DNA of 64,000 bases from Stieleria marina (GCA_007741555.1 CP036526.1:5270001-5334000); one strand, 5' to 3'. Positions 47,589 through 57,271 are shown, counted from the first letter of the stretch. Numbers and translations: made by a program. Notes: generated from the letters alone by a model not told the origin.

Positions 47589-48716
47589 ATGCCTGCTGAA
47601 GCGAATCACTTGCCGATCATTGAAGCTGAAAAATTGCAAATGAAATTTCGCAGGATTGATGCCCTGCGTGGCGTGAACCTGCAAGTCAATCGCGGCAGCG
47701 TGTTTGCACTGCTGGGCGAAAACGGTGCCGGCAAATCGACGCTGATACGAATCTTGACCGGATTTCAAAAGCCGTCCGACGGGTCGGCTCGCGTCTGTGG
47801 GCTGGATCCTGCTCGGCAGCCGGATCAGGTTCGCCGGCAAATCGGCTACGTATCGGATGCCCCATCGCTGTACCCCTGGATGACGGTGGCTGAAACCGGC
47901 GGATTTGCTGCGTCCCTGTACGACGCTGCCTTTCTGGAGCGCTACCAACGATCGATCAATGCTTATGAAATTCGCGCAGACCAAAAGATCAAGCATCTAA
48001 GCAAAGGACAACGTGCCAAGGTTGCCCTGTCGCTGGCTCTTGCGCACGATCCCTCATTACTGATTCTTGACGAGCCGACGTCGGGCTTGGACCCGAAAGT
48101 CCGCAAGAGCTTTTTGGAAAGCATGATCGATCGGGCGGCAACGGGGCAGACGGTCTTTCTCTCCAGCCATCAAATTTCGGAAGTCGAACGAGTGGCCGAT
48201 CAGGTTGCGATCCTACATCGCGGCAAGATTGTGTTGGTCGGTGCGTTGGATGAGATTCGCGACAGTGTTTCGCGTTTGGTGATCGACGTGGACGATCCAC
48301 TTCGGGCGATTGCGCGGCTCCCGGCACCGGCGACGGTTCTGAGCGAAGACACTGCCGGTCGCCAGCGGCAATTGTTTGTTCGGCAACTGCAACCGGCCAT
48401 GATCAACGCACTGCGAGAGCAAGAAGGTGTCACCGAAGTTCGGCATCACAGCGCGACGCTCGAAGAGATCTTTGTCGCCTACACGTTGCCTAGTTCGGAG
48501 AGCAACAGTGGCGATTCAAATGGCGGTTCGGATCGCCGCTCCGATAGTGACGACGACCAAGGACCTCCTTCAGATTCCGGGAACGTCGCAGGTCCCGGCA
48601 ACGCGGCTGATCCCCGAAACACCTCAGATACGGGCAATTCTACGGTGCGGGAGCGGAATGACGGCTCCGTTTTGACCAGGGGAAAAGAACGAACTGGCGA
48701 AGTGGGGGCACTGTGA
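47589..48716 (+). CDS. ABC transporter ATP-binding protein
   Basis: 375 residues. Walker A is GENGAGKSTLIRILTG, the signature is LSKGQRAKVALSLA and Walker B is LLILDEPTSGLD, followed by the switch His in FLSSHQISEVER. The last ~55 residues are a Ser/Asp/Gly-rich low-complexity extension (SNSGDSNGGSDRRSDSDDD), unusual for this family. It powers the permease encoded next, whose ATG shares a base with this stop. Confidence 0.95.
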   Translation: MPAEANHLPIIEAEKLQMKFRRIDALRGVNLQVNRGSVFALLGENGAGKSTLIRILTGFQKPSDGSARVCGLDPARQPDQVRRQIGYVSDAPSLYPWMTVAETGGFAASLYDAAFLERYQRSINAYEIRADQKIKHLSKGQRAKVALSLALAHDPSLLILDEPTSGLDPKVRKSFLESMIDRAATGQTVFLSSHQISEVERVADQVAILHRGKIVLVGALDEIRDSVSRLVIDVDDPLRAIARLPAPATVLSEDTAGRQRQLFVRQLQPAMINALREQEGVTEVRHHSATLEEIFVAYTLPSSESNSGDSNGGSDRRSDSDDDQGPPSDSGNVAGPGNAADPRNTSDTGNSTVRERNDGSVLTRGKERTGEVGAL

Positions 48717-51340
48717 TGAGCACTTCGTTGATTGAGAAGAAGCGTGCTGGTGGCGAATTCGATTCGCTGCGGTGGCTGGTCTGGAAAGAGAACCGGCTTG
48801 TGGCACCCCTGTTCGCAGCCATGATGGGAATTCTGTTTTTCGTATTGCTGTTACGCGGGACGGTTGGCGCTGATCACATTGGAATTTCGGGCGCCACGGA
48901 GGCCTATTTTCCACTTGTCTTTCCGACGCTGTTTGCGGCCGGACTGGGACTGACGCTGATCGGCCAAGAACGCGAACACAAAACACTCAACTGGATACAG
49001 ACGCTACCGATTACGCCCTCCCGACTATGGCGAATCAAGCTGGCGGTCGCGGCCACATGGCTTGCGTTTGCCTGGGCGCTCTCGCTGGCCTGCCTGGTCA
49101 TCCTGGACCGACAATGGCCCGATCAAATCAGCTGGTCACTCAGCGAGATCATGTCCGCGTCGCAACAACTTCAGGTCCTGCCGACGAGCGTTCCGTTTTG
49201 GATTGCGCAGAGCGTATTCGTTTTGATCGTCAGTTTTCTGGCGTCGTGGAAATGCGAATCGGCATTGCGTTCGATCGGTTTGATGGCGGCGATTGGCTGC
49301 CTCCCAATTGCCATGTGCTTGGCTCTGGGAAACGAACAGCGACTATCCCAGACGACAGTGCAAAACGCATTTTGGCTAACGGTGGTATTGATTCCAATTG
49401 CGGCTTGGTTTGCCAATGCAGCAGCGCGACGCGTGCTATTGCCGAGCGAGCCAACGGTACGCAGTCGGCGAGACGCATTGGCCATCGGGGACACGGCACC
49501 AGCGGTGTTGCCGAACAGCGAAATTTGGCAATCGACCATGCTGAGCGATTTGCATTCCGCGTTGGTTTGGCAGACGTTTCGATCGTCGGCCTTGACGATC
49601 GCGGTGCTGTCGCTGGCGTTGGCAGCAGGATTTGTGCTGCCGCTGTCCGCCGCGATCCTGGAGATTGACTTTCCCAAGGCAGGACTATTTTTGGCGAGCA
49701 CGCTGCTGTCGCCGATTGCCGTGACCTGGCTGGGAGCGACTGTTTTTCAAGGGGATGGATCGAGCGAGCGACTGAAATTCCTAGCCGACCACGGAGCGTC
49801 GCCGACAAGAGTTTTTCTGGCGCGTCACATTCCGTTCGTTAGCGTGCTCAGTGCAATGACCGTGTGCTACACGGCGGCGGTGAGTTTGCCGTTTGCGCTG
49901 GATCCACTTTCGCAAAGTGAACGCTGGGCGATTGGCCTGCCGACTCCGCTGACACTGATCTTCATTGGCGGAGTTTCGTACTGCGTTGGCCAGTGGTTTA
50001 GCCAACTGGTTCGCGGACCGGTGATTACGTACTTGCTTTCGCCGATCGTGTCGCTGGGCATACTGGCGTGGCTATTTTATGTGCACGGCCAATTGGCTGC
50101 GCCGCGCTGGCTGGTAGCTCCGATCGGAATTGCTGTGCCTCTGCTGACGACGTGGTTGTTGATGCGACGTTTTATGGAAGATCGCCCACGACTGATCAAC
50201 TTTGCGATCAGTGCGATTGCCGGTTCGATGATCTTGGTCGTGCCATTGGTGCCAGCCATGATCCAATTGCGATCGATCGATTCGATGTCGCGTGCAACGC
50301 GAACAAAGCTGATCGACGAAACCGCTGAACTGGATCAATCTCGCCGCGGCGGCGTCGCATTGGCACTGGTGCGAATGGGAGACCTTGCCACGTCAAACCA
50401 ACAGTTCAAAGAGTACGTGGAACAATACAACGCGCCCTCCAACGCGAACCGTCAACTCGTTGCACTGAGCGACTTTCCGGGATTGGTGGACGACATTAGC
50501 GCCCGAGTTGCGGCCCGATCGAATATGCCGGACCGAGTGATCAAAGGCCTTGACGAATTGGAGCAACGTCCCGATGCGGCGGCGATCGCATTTAGTGGCG
50601 AGTGGCTGCCGCGCGTACTGGGAGCGATGGAGCTTGCCAAACAACGTCACACCAGCCAACGTCACACCAGCGCCAATGCTGCGGATCGATCGACAGACGA
50701 TGATCCGGCTGTTGAACAAACGCCCGCTAAATCGAATGCAGAGTTGGCGGCATGGATCCGCGTTGTATCGTTCGCGGTGGCTGGTTTTCGCCGAAGCAGT
50801 GACTGGACAACGCAGGACACGGCCGACGTGCTGGAAATCTGGCTCGCGGACTTATTGAGCGAGCCAAGTGTGAGTGATCAATTCCGGTCCGCCGCGAGAG
50901 AGGCTCTGGGCAGGCTGCCGAATGTCGCTGAGCGAAACAAAGCACGCCGCCGAGCAATCCTTTTGACATGGGCTGACTACCGAACAGCGAACGCCAAGCA
51001 CCGCGGGCCCCACAGTTTTGCCAATGGGCAATTTACAATCGAACACATGGGATTGTCGCCAACGCTGTCAGCTTGGGCGGGTGATCGCTTGGTAGAGATG
51101 TTGGTAAAGGCTGGGCTGCAGGCGACGGAGAACCCCAACGCCCCTGAATGGCTTGAGCAAATCCGACGACTCCAAGACGACGATGAAACGCAAGGGCTTA
51201 ATGGCATCTACTCACGTGAGTTTCGATCGCAGCCCGCCATCGTGACTTTGCACACCTATGCCAGGTATCCCTCTCGTTATTGGGGAATGCCATGGGAATC
51301 CAAAATCGATCAACTTCGGGAGCAATACCGTGAGCAGTAA
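48716..51340 (+). CDS. ABC-2-type permease with long extracytoplasmic or soluble C-terminal region
   Basis: 874 residues from the ATG at 48716 (TGATG overlap with the ATPase stop). The first ~560 residues contain about twelve hydrophobic segments (LVAPLFAAMMGILFFVLLLR, AVLSLALAAGFVLPLSAAIL, and others). The beginning, LRWLVWKENRLVAPL, is typical of planctomycete ABC-2 permeases. The last ~310 residues are mostly polar and helical (AIAFSGEWLPRVLGAMELAK) with no known motif. Substrate unknown. Regulation presumably by the GntR gene at the head of the operon. Confidence 0.85.
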   Translation: MSTSLIEKKRAGGEFDSLRWLVWKENRLVAPLFAAMMGILFFVLLLRGTVGADHIGISGATEAYFPLVFPTLFAAGLGLTLIGQEREHKTLNWIQTLPITPSRLWRIKLAVAATWLAFAWALSLACLVILDRQWPDQISWSLSEIMSASQQLQVLPTSVPFWIAQSVFVLIVSFLASWKCESALRSIGLMAAIGCLPIAMCLALGNEQRLSQTTVQNAFWLTVVLIPIAAWFANAAARRVLLPSEPTVRSRRDALAIGDTAPAVLPNSEIWQSTMLSDLHSALVWQTFRSSALTIAVLSLALAAGFVLPLSAAILEIDFPKAGLFLASTLLSPIAVTWLGATVFQGDGSSERLKFLADHGASPTRVFLARHIPFVSVLSAMTVCYTAAVSLPFALDPLSQSERWAIGLPTPLTLIFIGGVSYCVGQWFSQLVRGPVITYLLSPIVSLGILAWLFYVHGQLAAPRWLVAPIGIAVPLLTTWLLMRRFMEDRPRLINFAISAIAGSMILVVPLVPAMIQLRSIDSMSRATRTKLIDETAELDQSRRGGVALALVRMGDLATSNQQFKEYVEQYNAPSNANRQLVALSDFPGLVDDISARVAARSNMPDRVIKGLDELEQRPDAAAIAFSGEWLPRVLGAMELAKQRHTSQRHTSANAADRSTDDDPAVEQTPAKSNAELAAWIRVVSFAVAGFRRSSDWTTQDTADVLEIWLADLLSEPSVSDQFRSAAREALGRLPNVAERNKARRRAILLTWADYRTANAKHRGPHSFANGQFTIEHMGLSPTLSAWAGDRLVEMLVKAGLQATENPNAPEWLEQIRRLQDDDETQGLNGIYSREFRSQPAIVTLHTYARYPSRYWGMPWESKIDQLREQYREQ

Positions 51341-52664
51341 CAGAACGCTTGTCGGCGCCGTCTATCGCTGGCTGCCGTTGATACCGATCGTGTGCCTGGC
51401 CGGCGTGATCGCCGCCGGCGCGATCGCGTGGAAACGCAATGAAGCATTGATTCCGACAAAAGAGAGGCAAGTCTTTGGAGCGCCGCTGAAGGAAGTGTCG
51501 GCCCACTTGATCAATCCAGCAAACGCTTCGACGCAGCAGACTGCAAAGTGGGAGTCGATCTTGCGCGCGGCCGAGAGGGTTGAAAAACTGAACTTCGAGA
51601 TCGTGCAAGCCATCTCACCTGACATGGAATGGATCGTCCCGCCTGGCCAGGACTGGCCATCGCAGCTGATTGCTTCACAGTACTTGCAATCAGCGGGACC
51701 AATCATCGAATCGATGCAGTCACTCGTCGAATCAACGGGCGACGCTCCGATCTGGTTGCCGCTGGGCAAGGAGTCGCTGGAACTGCAAACGGTCGAGTTT
51801 CAACAAATGAGTTCGGTCGTTCGCCTATTGATGATCGAATTTGCCGATGCGTTTCACGCGGGCGATAACGAGCGAGCCATTCGGTCCCTGCAGACTGCGC
51901 AGCGTTTGTTGGTTCCCGATCGCGAACTGAGTTCACCCGTTCTGCTCGCACAATCCTCTTCGCGACACGGCAGTTTTGGCGTGATGCAGTATGTTGCGTT
52001 GATGTCGCTGCAGCATGACCAATGGTCCGATGCCGAGCTCGATGAGATCGAAAAAGTGTTTCGCCGCGATGATGACCTGGAACGAATGTGGCGAGAAGTA
52101 ACGGCGGGCGAAAGTGCGCTGCGGATGCTGAAGCTTCGCGGGGAAATTGGGACTCCGAAGTTGTCGGTGCTACATCAGTGGGTCCGAATGACGCCCGGTG
52201 GTGAATTGGACGCGCTGGCCAGAATTGCCGACCAGACAAATCTGGTGAGCGACATCGGATCAGTGAAACACATTAGGTCAGTGTTTTCTGAATTCGACAA
52301 TCCGCTGAACAAGTCGTTTTCGATCGATCGCTGGATGGGCAATGGCATGCTGGACGACCAAGTAACTTGGGAAGCAACGCAAAACGTGAACCAGAACTTG
52401 GAATTCTGGCTGGCCCGGATGCGATCGAACTCAAATTTGTACTTAACGACCTTGGCATCGCGTCGCTATCGGCGAATCCACGGAGAGTGGCCAAGCCTGC
52501 CAGAGCAATTTTCCAGCGTCGGACTCCCTGAATCGCGACTGCGAAACGGCCCTGACAAACGCATCCGAATCCATCCCCGAGACGACAATCGCCTGGAAAT
52601 CGGTAGCGAACCGGAAAACGGATCGGCCGACGAAAGCCATCTAATCGTCGTCATGACCCCTTAA
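51330..52664 (+). CDS. Membrane-anchored companion protein of the ABC transporter, unknown function
   Basis: 444 residues from the GTG at 51330, which has GGGAG eight bases before it and overlaps the permease end by 11 bases. One membrane segment near the N terminus (LIPIVCLAGVIAAGAIAWK) is followed by ~400 soluble residues, mostly helical. Recognisable stretches, such as FYLTTLASRRYRR-like LTTLASRRYRRIHGEWPSLP near the end, recall planctomycete proteins that are always found beside such permeases. No catalytic motif seen. Tight overlap indicates a structural or regulatory partner. Confidence 0.8.
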   Translation: MSSNRTLVGAVYRWLPLIPIVCLAGVIAAGAIAWKRNEALIPTKERQVFGAPLKEVSAHLINPANASTQQTAKWESILRAAERVEKLNFEIVQAISPDMEWIVPPGQDWPSQLIASQYLQSAGPIIESMQSLVESTGDAPIWLPLGKESLELQTVEFQQMSSVVRLLMIEFADAFHAGDNERAIRSLQTAQRLLVPDRELSSPVLLAQSSSRHGSFGVMQYVALMSLQHDQWSDAELDEIEKVFRRDDDLERMWREVTAGESALRMLKLRGEIGTPKLSVLHQWVRMTPGGELDALARIADQTNLVSDIGSVKHIRSVFSEFDNPLNKSFSIDRWMGNGMLDDQVTWEATQNVNQNLEFWLARMRSNSNLYLTTLASRRYRRIHGEWPSLPEQFSSVGLPESRLRNGPDKRIRIHPRDDNRLEIGSEPENGSADESHLIVVMTP

Positions 52665-52875
52665 AAGCCAACTTCGCCATGCCAGAGCCCAACGAAGCAA
52701 TCTTGTTTCTGACTGGCCTGACGAGGGGATTATTTCGTAGCGGTAGTTGAGCGACGAGTCGCATGCTGTCAAACTATTTTGATTGGCATGCTCGTCTATG
52801 CCGAGTGTTTCGTTCGCGACGGATGCATTTGCGACCCCGGAACATTCTCGTCCCCACTTCTGCGAAAGGTCATTG

Positions 52876-53739
52876 ATGCGACTGCACTGCTTGGGGACAG
52901 CGGGGTTTCACCCCAATACAAAACGGCATACGTCGTGTTACTTCTTGCCCGAATCTGGTGTCCTGCTGGATGCGGGAACGGGGATCTTTCGGCTGGCACC
53001 GCTGATTCAGACCGACACGATTGATGTGCTGCTGAGCCATGCCCACCTGGATCATATTTGTGGGCTGACGTTTTTGCTGGATGTGTTCTACCAACGGCCG
53101 GTCAAAAAGCTACGGATTTGGGGCGAGGCCGCGAAGCTGGATGCGGTGCGAACGCATTTATTCAGCGAGCTAATTTTCCCGGTCGAATTGGATGCTGAGT
53201 GGTTGCCGATCGACGATTTAGAGAACTTTTGCGCCGGAGATGCCAATGTTTCTTGGCGGCCACAGGAGCATCCTGGCGGCTCGGTCGGCTACCGATTGGA
53301 TTGGCAAGGGAGCCAGAAATCGCTGGTCTATTTGACGGACACAACAGGTGATGCCAGCCAAGCAGGAATCGACTGGTGCGGCAAACCCGACCTACTGATG
53401 CACGAATGCTATTTTGACGATTCGATGATCCAATGGGCCGAAAAAACAGGGCACAGCTGGACCAGCCGTGTGGCAGAAATCACGGCGGCAGTCGCTCCCA
53501 AGAAACTACTGGTGACGCATGTCAATCCTCTGATCGGGACGGAGCCAGTCACGGAGCCAGTCACGGAGCCAGTCACGGAGCCAGTCACGGAGTTGGCCGA
53601 CGAGAATCTGGCTGCCGGCAAGAAGGCCAAGGTCGCCAATCCGCTGCCGGGCGACTTTCAGACGCAGTGTGATTTGATTGCGGCGAAGGTGAAGGCGGAT
53701 GTTTTGTTGGCGGATGACGAAATGGTGGTGGAGTTCTAG
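52876..53739 (+). CDS. Metallo-beta-lactamase-fold hydrolase (RNase Z-like)
   Basis: 287 residues from the ATG at 52876 (AAAGG eight bases before). MRLHCLGTAGFHPN opens the fold. LLSHAHLDHICGL is the HxHxDH metal motif. VYLTDTTGD, LLMHECYFDD and LVTHVNPLIG provide later metal ligands. This is the ribonuclease Z/phosphodiesterase-like group. A (E/T)PVT tandem insertion at about residues 222-238 lies just after the last His. It has its own start 211 bases after the ABC operon, so co-transcription is uncertain. Confidence 0.88.
   Translation: MRLHCLGTAGFHPNTKRHTSCYFLPESGVLLDAGTGIFRLAPLIQTDTIDVLLSHAHLDHICGLTFLLDVFYQRPVKKLRIWGEAAKLDAVRTHLFSELIFPVELDAEWLPIDDLENFCAGDANVSWRPQEHPGGSVGYRLDWQGSQKSLVYLTDTTGDASQAGIDWCGKPDLLMHECYFDDSMIQWAEKTGHSWTSRVAEITAAVAPKKLLVTHVNPLIGTEPVTEPVTEPVTEPVTELADENLAAGKKAKVANPLPGDFQTQCDLIAAKVKADVLLADDEMVVEF
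53541..53588. repeat. 12-bp minisatellite inside the hydrolase gene
   Basis: Four perfect copies of GGAGCCAGTCAC in tandem. Each encodes EPVT in frame. Perfect identity suggests recent expansion. Confidence 0.95.
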
Positions 53740-54045
53740 CGAATAGATTCGCCCGGAAATCGCTGCCAGAGTACGGGGATTTGAGCAGTGAACCCTTCGC
53801 ATCGTGGATTCGTCTGATCAGTAAGGGCGAAATCGCGGCCAGGGAGCCAAATGCGTCTTGCCCCAATCGCCATGATCGGTAAACTCTGCCGCTGACGAGA
53901 TTTAGCCTAGTCACGAGCGACCCGAGACACGGACGTTTTGGTCGGTTGCAGCAAGGGTTCGTTGGACGAAACGGAGAAATATCGTGGTTTGAATTCAAAC
54001 TGCGGTTAAATTCGATCGTCGAACCGTCGATAAGATAAGTCCAGC
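53740..54045. other. Upstream region of the tRNA cluster with a 14-bp palindrome
   Basis: No gene seen. A perfect palindrome GTTTGAATTCAAAC lies at 53987-54000, 46 bases before tRNA-Thr. It could be an operator or a promoter element of the tRNA operon. Confidence 0.5.
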
Positions 54046-54118
54046 GCTAGCGTAGCTCAGTTGGCAGAGCAGCTGATTTGTAATCAGCCGGTCGTGGGTT
54101 CGAATCCCTCCGCTAGCT
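54046..54118 (+). tRNA. tRNA-Thr (anticodon TGT)
   Basis: 73 nt. Acceptor GCTAGCG pairs with CGCTAGC. Anticodon stem CTGAT/ATCAG encloses TTTGTAA, anticodon TGT. First tRNA of the cluster before tuf. CCA not encoded. Confidence 0.97.
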
Positions 54119-54212
54119 TTAAAAAGGCGAGTTCGGCTCGCGAAGACAAGAGGAAACGGTCTGTGCCCTAACACGTTGGGAACAGATCGTTTAGTTTAGA
54201 GATTGGATACAT

Positions 54213-54294
54213 GGGGGTTTGCCCGAGTGGTTAAAGGGGGCGGACTGTAAATCCGCTGGCTATGCCTACACAGGTTCGAATCCTGTAGCCCCCA
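54213..54294 (+). tRNA. tRNA-Tyr (anticodon GTA)
   Basis: 82 nt. Acceptor GGGGGTT pairs with AGCCCCC. Anticodon stem GCGGA/TCCGC encloses CTGTAAA, anticodon GTA. The long variable arm (TGGCTATGCCTAC) is as expected for bacterial tRNA-Tyr. Confidence 0.97.
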
Positions 54295-54312
54295 TTAGAG
54301 TCGCGGCTGATG

Positions 54313-54361
54313 CCGCGAATTTGAGATCTGAGATCTGAGATTTCAAATTCGAGATTCGCGG
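54313..54361. repeat. Hairpin with GAGATCT repeats in the tRNA spacer
   Basis: CCGCGAAT at 54313-54320 is repeated inverted at 54354-54361. Between them GAGATCT occurs twice followed by GAGATTT. The structure lies between tRNA-Tyr and tRNA-Gly and may guide processing of the precursor. Confidence 0.6.
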
Positions 54362-54376
54362 CTTTTGCCGTGCCAT

Positions 54377-54447
54377 GCGGGTGTAGCTCAATGGTAGAGC
54401 AGCAGCCTTCCAAGCTGAATACGAGGGTTCGATTCCCTTCACCCGCT
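54377..54447 (+). tRNA. tRNA-Gly (anticodon TCC)
   Basis: 71 nt. Acceptor GCGGGTG pairs with CACCCGC. The anticodon loop CTTCCAA gives TCC. Two bases separate it from the next tRNA. Confidence 0.97.
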
Positions 54448-54449
54448 TC

Positions 54450-54521
<72 letters not shown>

Positions 54522-55081
54522 TTCTGCCGGGTAGTGGCGTCCCAGGAGAATTCTCCCGGAGGAGGCAGTCGACGACGCCGGCCAGTCAGAAGAAGCAGCG
54601 ATTGCTGCGCGATCTGCTGACAAATTCGTTTCGCTCTCTGCGAACCTGCTACAGCACCTAAACCGTCTGGTTTATCGAGCGTGACGCACTGAGCTGGGGA
54701 TGCCGCACGGCTTGAGTCAAGCAAGAGAAGCGTGAGAGGCAATTTTTCCTCGGAAATGCTTTCCGAAAGCTTAATTTTTGCCAATCAGCAATTGCAAGCC
54801 AGAGCACTTTCCGCAACAACTTACGCTCCACCGTGGGATCAGTTGCTGATTCTGCGGAGGTGGCGTTATAACAACGCCCCAGTACTTATGAATTAACTTC
54901 TGTGAGTCCCGCTGTGGGGCATCACAATTTTCCATTGTTTCGTTTGTTGAACGAGAAAATGGCAGTGCGACCAGGCACTGGTGAATCCCCGTGGGTGTGA
55001 ACACGGTCGCCATTGTTATGGGCCAGACGGAGCGTATCTCTGATTGGTAAGGGTGCTGCCAGATGTAGGTGAATTAGAAAA
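54522..55081 (+). promoter_or_regulatory. Interval between the tRNA cluster and tuf, with a terminator-like hairpin
   Basis: 560 bases with no gene. GGAGAATTCTCC at 54545-54556 is a perfect palindrome. TCGGAAA, loop TGC, TTTCCGA at 54750-54766, followed by TTAATTTTT, resembles an intrinsic terminator for the tRNA operon. The tuf promoter should lie between there and 55081. I could not choose a convincing -35/-10 pair. AGGTGA 10 bases before the tuf ATG is a weak ribosome binding site. Confidence 0.45.
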
Positions 55082-56278
55082 ATGGCCAAGGACAAATTCG
55101 AACGGACCAAGCCCCACGTCAACGTCGGTACTATCGGCCACATTGACCACGGCAAAACCACAACCACCGGTGCGATTCTTGCAGTACAAGCTGCCAAGGG
55201 TCTTGCTCAAGCGAAGGGTTACTCGGATATCGCCAAGGGCGGTACCGTTCGTGACGCGACGAAGACGGTTACGATCGCCGTTGCTCACGTTGAATACGAA
55301 ACAGAAAAGCGTCACTACGCCCACATTGACTGCCCGGGCCACGCTGACTTTGTAAAGAACATGATTACGGGTGCGGCCCAAATGGACGGAGCGATTTTGG
55401 TCGTTTCGGCTGCTGACGGCCCAATGCCACAGACAAAAGAGCACGTTTTGCTCGCTCGTCAGGTTGGTGTGCCTTACATCGTTGTTTACTTGAACAAGTG
55501 CGACTTGGTCGACGACGAAGAGTTGTTGGAATTGGTCGAACTAGAAGCTCGCGAATTGCTGAGCAAGTACGACTTCCCTGGCGACGACGTTCCTGTCGTT
55601 CGTGGTTCGTCACTGCCTGCTTACAACAACCCATCGGATCCTGAAGCCAGCAAGGGCATCAGCGATCTAATGGACGCGTTGGACAGCCACATTCCTGAGC
55701 CTGTTCGTGAAGACGACAAGCCATTCCTGATGGCGATCGAGGACGTGTTCTCGATCGAAGGTCGTGGAACGGTTGCTACCGGTCGTATCGAGCGTGGCGT
55801 TGTGAAAGTCGGCGAAGAAGTCGAAATCATCGGTTTGACCGAAGCTCCCGTGAAGACGACCTGCACAGGCGTCGAAATGTTCCGCAAGGAAATGGGCGAA
55901 GGTCGTGCCGGAGACAACGTCGGTTGCCTGCTTCGTGGTGTTAAGCGTGAAGACATCCAGCGTGGCCAGTGCTTGGCCAAGCCAGGTTCGATTCACCCGC
56001 ACACCAAGTTTGAAGCTGAAGTCTATTGCTTGAGCAAAGACGAAGGTGGCCGTCACACGCCATTCTTCAGCGGCTACCGTCCTCAGTTTTACTTCCGTAC
56101 AACGGACGTAACGGGAACAGCTAACTTGGTCGACGCAGAAATGTGCATGCCAGGCGACAACGTGAAAGTCACTGTTGAGCTTCACAAGCCAATCGCAATG
56201 GACGACGGTGTTCGTTTCGCGATTCGCGAAGGTGGCCGTACGGTCGGCTCCGGTGTTGTCACCAAGATCGTCGAGTAA
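55082..56278 (+). CDS. tuf: Elongation factor Tu
   Basis: 398 residues, the usual length. The G domain has [18 protein letters not shown] (P-loop, with Ile where many bacteria have Val), [20 protein letters not shown] and NKCDLVDD. Domains 2 and 3 follow intact ([35 protein letters not shown]), ending [15 protein letters not shown]. It delivers aminoacyl-tRNA to the ribosome. It lies between the tRNA cluster and tRNA-Trp/secE as in many bacteria. Codon use is strongly biased, with many TTC, CGT and GGT codons, as expected for a highly expressed gene. Confidence 0.99.
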   Translation: MAKDKFERTKPHVNVGTIGHIDHGKTTTTGAILAVQAAKGLAQAKGYSDIAKGGTVRDATKTVTIAVAHVEYETEKRHYAHIDCPGHADFVKNMITGAAQMDGAILVVSAADGPMPQTKEHVLLARQVGVPYIVVYLNKCDLVDDEELLELVELEARELLSKYDFPGDDVPVVRGSSLPAYNNPSDPEASKGISDLMDALDSHIPEPVREDDKPFLMAIEDVFSIEGRGTVATGRIERGVVKVGEEVEIIGLTEAPVKTTCTGVEMFRKEMGEGRAGDNVGCLLRGVKREDIQRGQCLAKPGSIHPHTKFEAEVYCLSKDEGGRHTPFFSGYRPQFYFRTTDVTGTANLVDAEMCMPGDNVKVTVELHKPIAMDDGVRFAIREGGRTVGSGVVTKIVE

Positions 56279-56356
56279 ATCTCGACTGTTGGAGAAATTG
56301 ATCCAATGACCAATCGATACGGATCGTTTTTGACGAGTCAGTATTGAAAAAGCCAA

Positions 56357-56397
56357 CAATGGCCAGCGGGCTCCGAATAAAGGACCGTTGGTCATTG
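56357..56397 (+). terminator. Hairpin after tuf
   Basis: CAATGGCCAGCGG at 56357-56369 pairs with CCGTTGGTCATTG at 56385-56397 (13 pairs, two of them G-U), loop 15 bases. It lies 79 bases past the tuf stop. No long T-run follows, so it may be a processing or attenuation structure. Confidence 0.45.
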
Positions 56398-56490
56398 GGC
56401 ATTATTGGGAGTTGCGGTTTTTGAAAAGATTTGCCGAGCGAAACATCACCGTCTGCCGTCCATCGGCAAACGGTTTTCGCTCAGCACCAC

Positions 56491-56563
56491 AGGGGTGTAG
56501 CTCAATTGGCAGAGCACTGGTTTCCAAAACCAGCGGTTGCGGGTTCAAGTCCCTCCGCCCCTG
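56491..56563 (+). tRNA. tRNA-Trp (anticodon CCA)
   Basis: 73 nt. Acceptor AGGGGTG pairs with CGCCCCT. Anticodon stem CTGGT/ACCAG encloses TTCCAAA, anticodon CCA. Its place between tuf and secE is conserved in many bacteria. Confidence 0.97.
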
Positions 56564-56733
56564 CTACGCAGAATAGGCTTTGAGAAACAAGCTTTTCGAG
56601 AGACGCTCGCGATGACGAACATGCTCGTTGCGAACTTGACGAAACAAGAATGATTTTTGCCGTGATGACAGGACGCACGGCAAACCCACTTTAACGAACT
56701 TATCCGCAAGCGGATTCAACCAGGAGCAGACGA

Positions 56734-57177
56734 GTGTCACGAGACATTGCTCAAGCGAATAGCACGCCACTGACGGCTGAACTTTTCCAAGCAAGCGTTT
56801 ATAAACCCAACCAGGGACGAATCGTTCGTCAAATCACAGCTTTGGCGATTTGGATCGTTGTCGCTCTGGGTTGCTGGCGACTGTATTCCAGTTTGGGTGG
56901 TTGGCTTGAAAGCGGCTCCTACCTGATCCCCGGAATCCCCGCCGTGCTGTTGGCTGTCGGAGCGTGGGTTGGCTTTCGGCTGGTCAACTGGCCTCGATTT
57001 GCGGACTTTTTGATCGCGGTCGAAGCAGAAATGAACAAGGTCACTTGGCCCAGCAAGGACGAATTGATTCGTGCGTCAATCGTGGTGATCTTTACGATTT
57101 TCTTTTTGGCGATCTCACTATTCTTCTTTGATGTTGTTTGGCAGTCGTTTTTCAACTTCATCGGCGTCACCAGCTAG
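56734..57177 (+). CDS. secE: Preprotein translocase subunit SecE
   Basis: 147 residues, GTG start preceded by CAGGAG. Two hydrophobic segments (ALAIWIVVALGCW, GIPAVLLAVGAWVGFRLV) come before the conserved core EMNKVTWPSKDELIRASIVV and the last segment IFTIFFLAISLFFFDVVW. Three segments make it the long, Proteobacteria-like form. It is part of the SecYEG channel. Position before nusG is conserved. Confidence 0.95.
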   Translation: MSRDIAQANSTPLTAELFQASVYKPNQGRIVRQITALAIWIVVALGCWRLYSSLGGWLESGSYLIPGIPAVLLAVGAWVGFRLVNWPRFADFLIAVEAEMNKVTWPSKDELIRASIVVIFTIFFLAISLFFFDVVWQSFFNFIGVTS

Positions 57178-57271
57178 CTTGATATGCTGATTCAATGCGA
57201 AAGCAATTTCGCATTGGCCAGTTCACTGATCCATTCAACGAATCAGTCACCACCACACCAATCCAAATTCA

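Noticed and set aside
55365-55634. Minus-strand frames inside tuf
   Set aside because: Antisense to a highly conserved gene. Result of codon bias.
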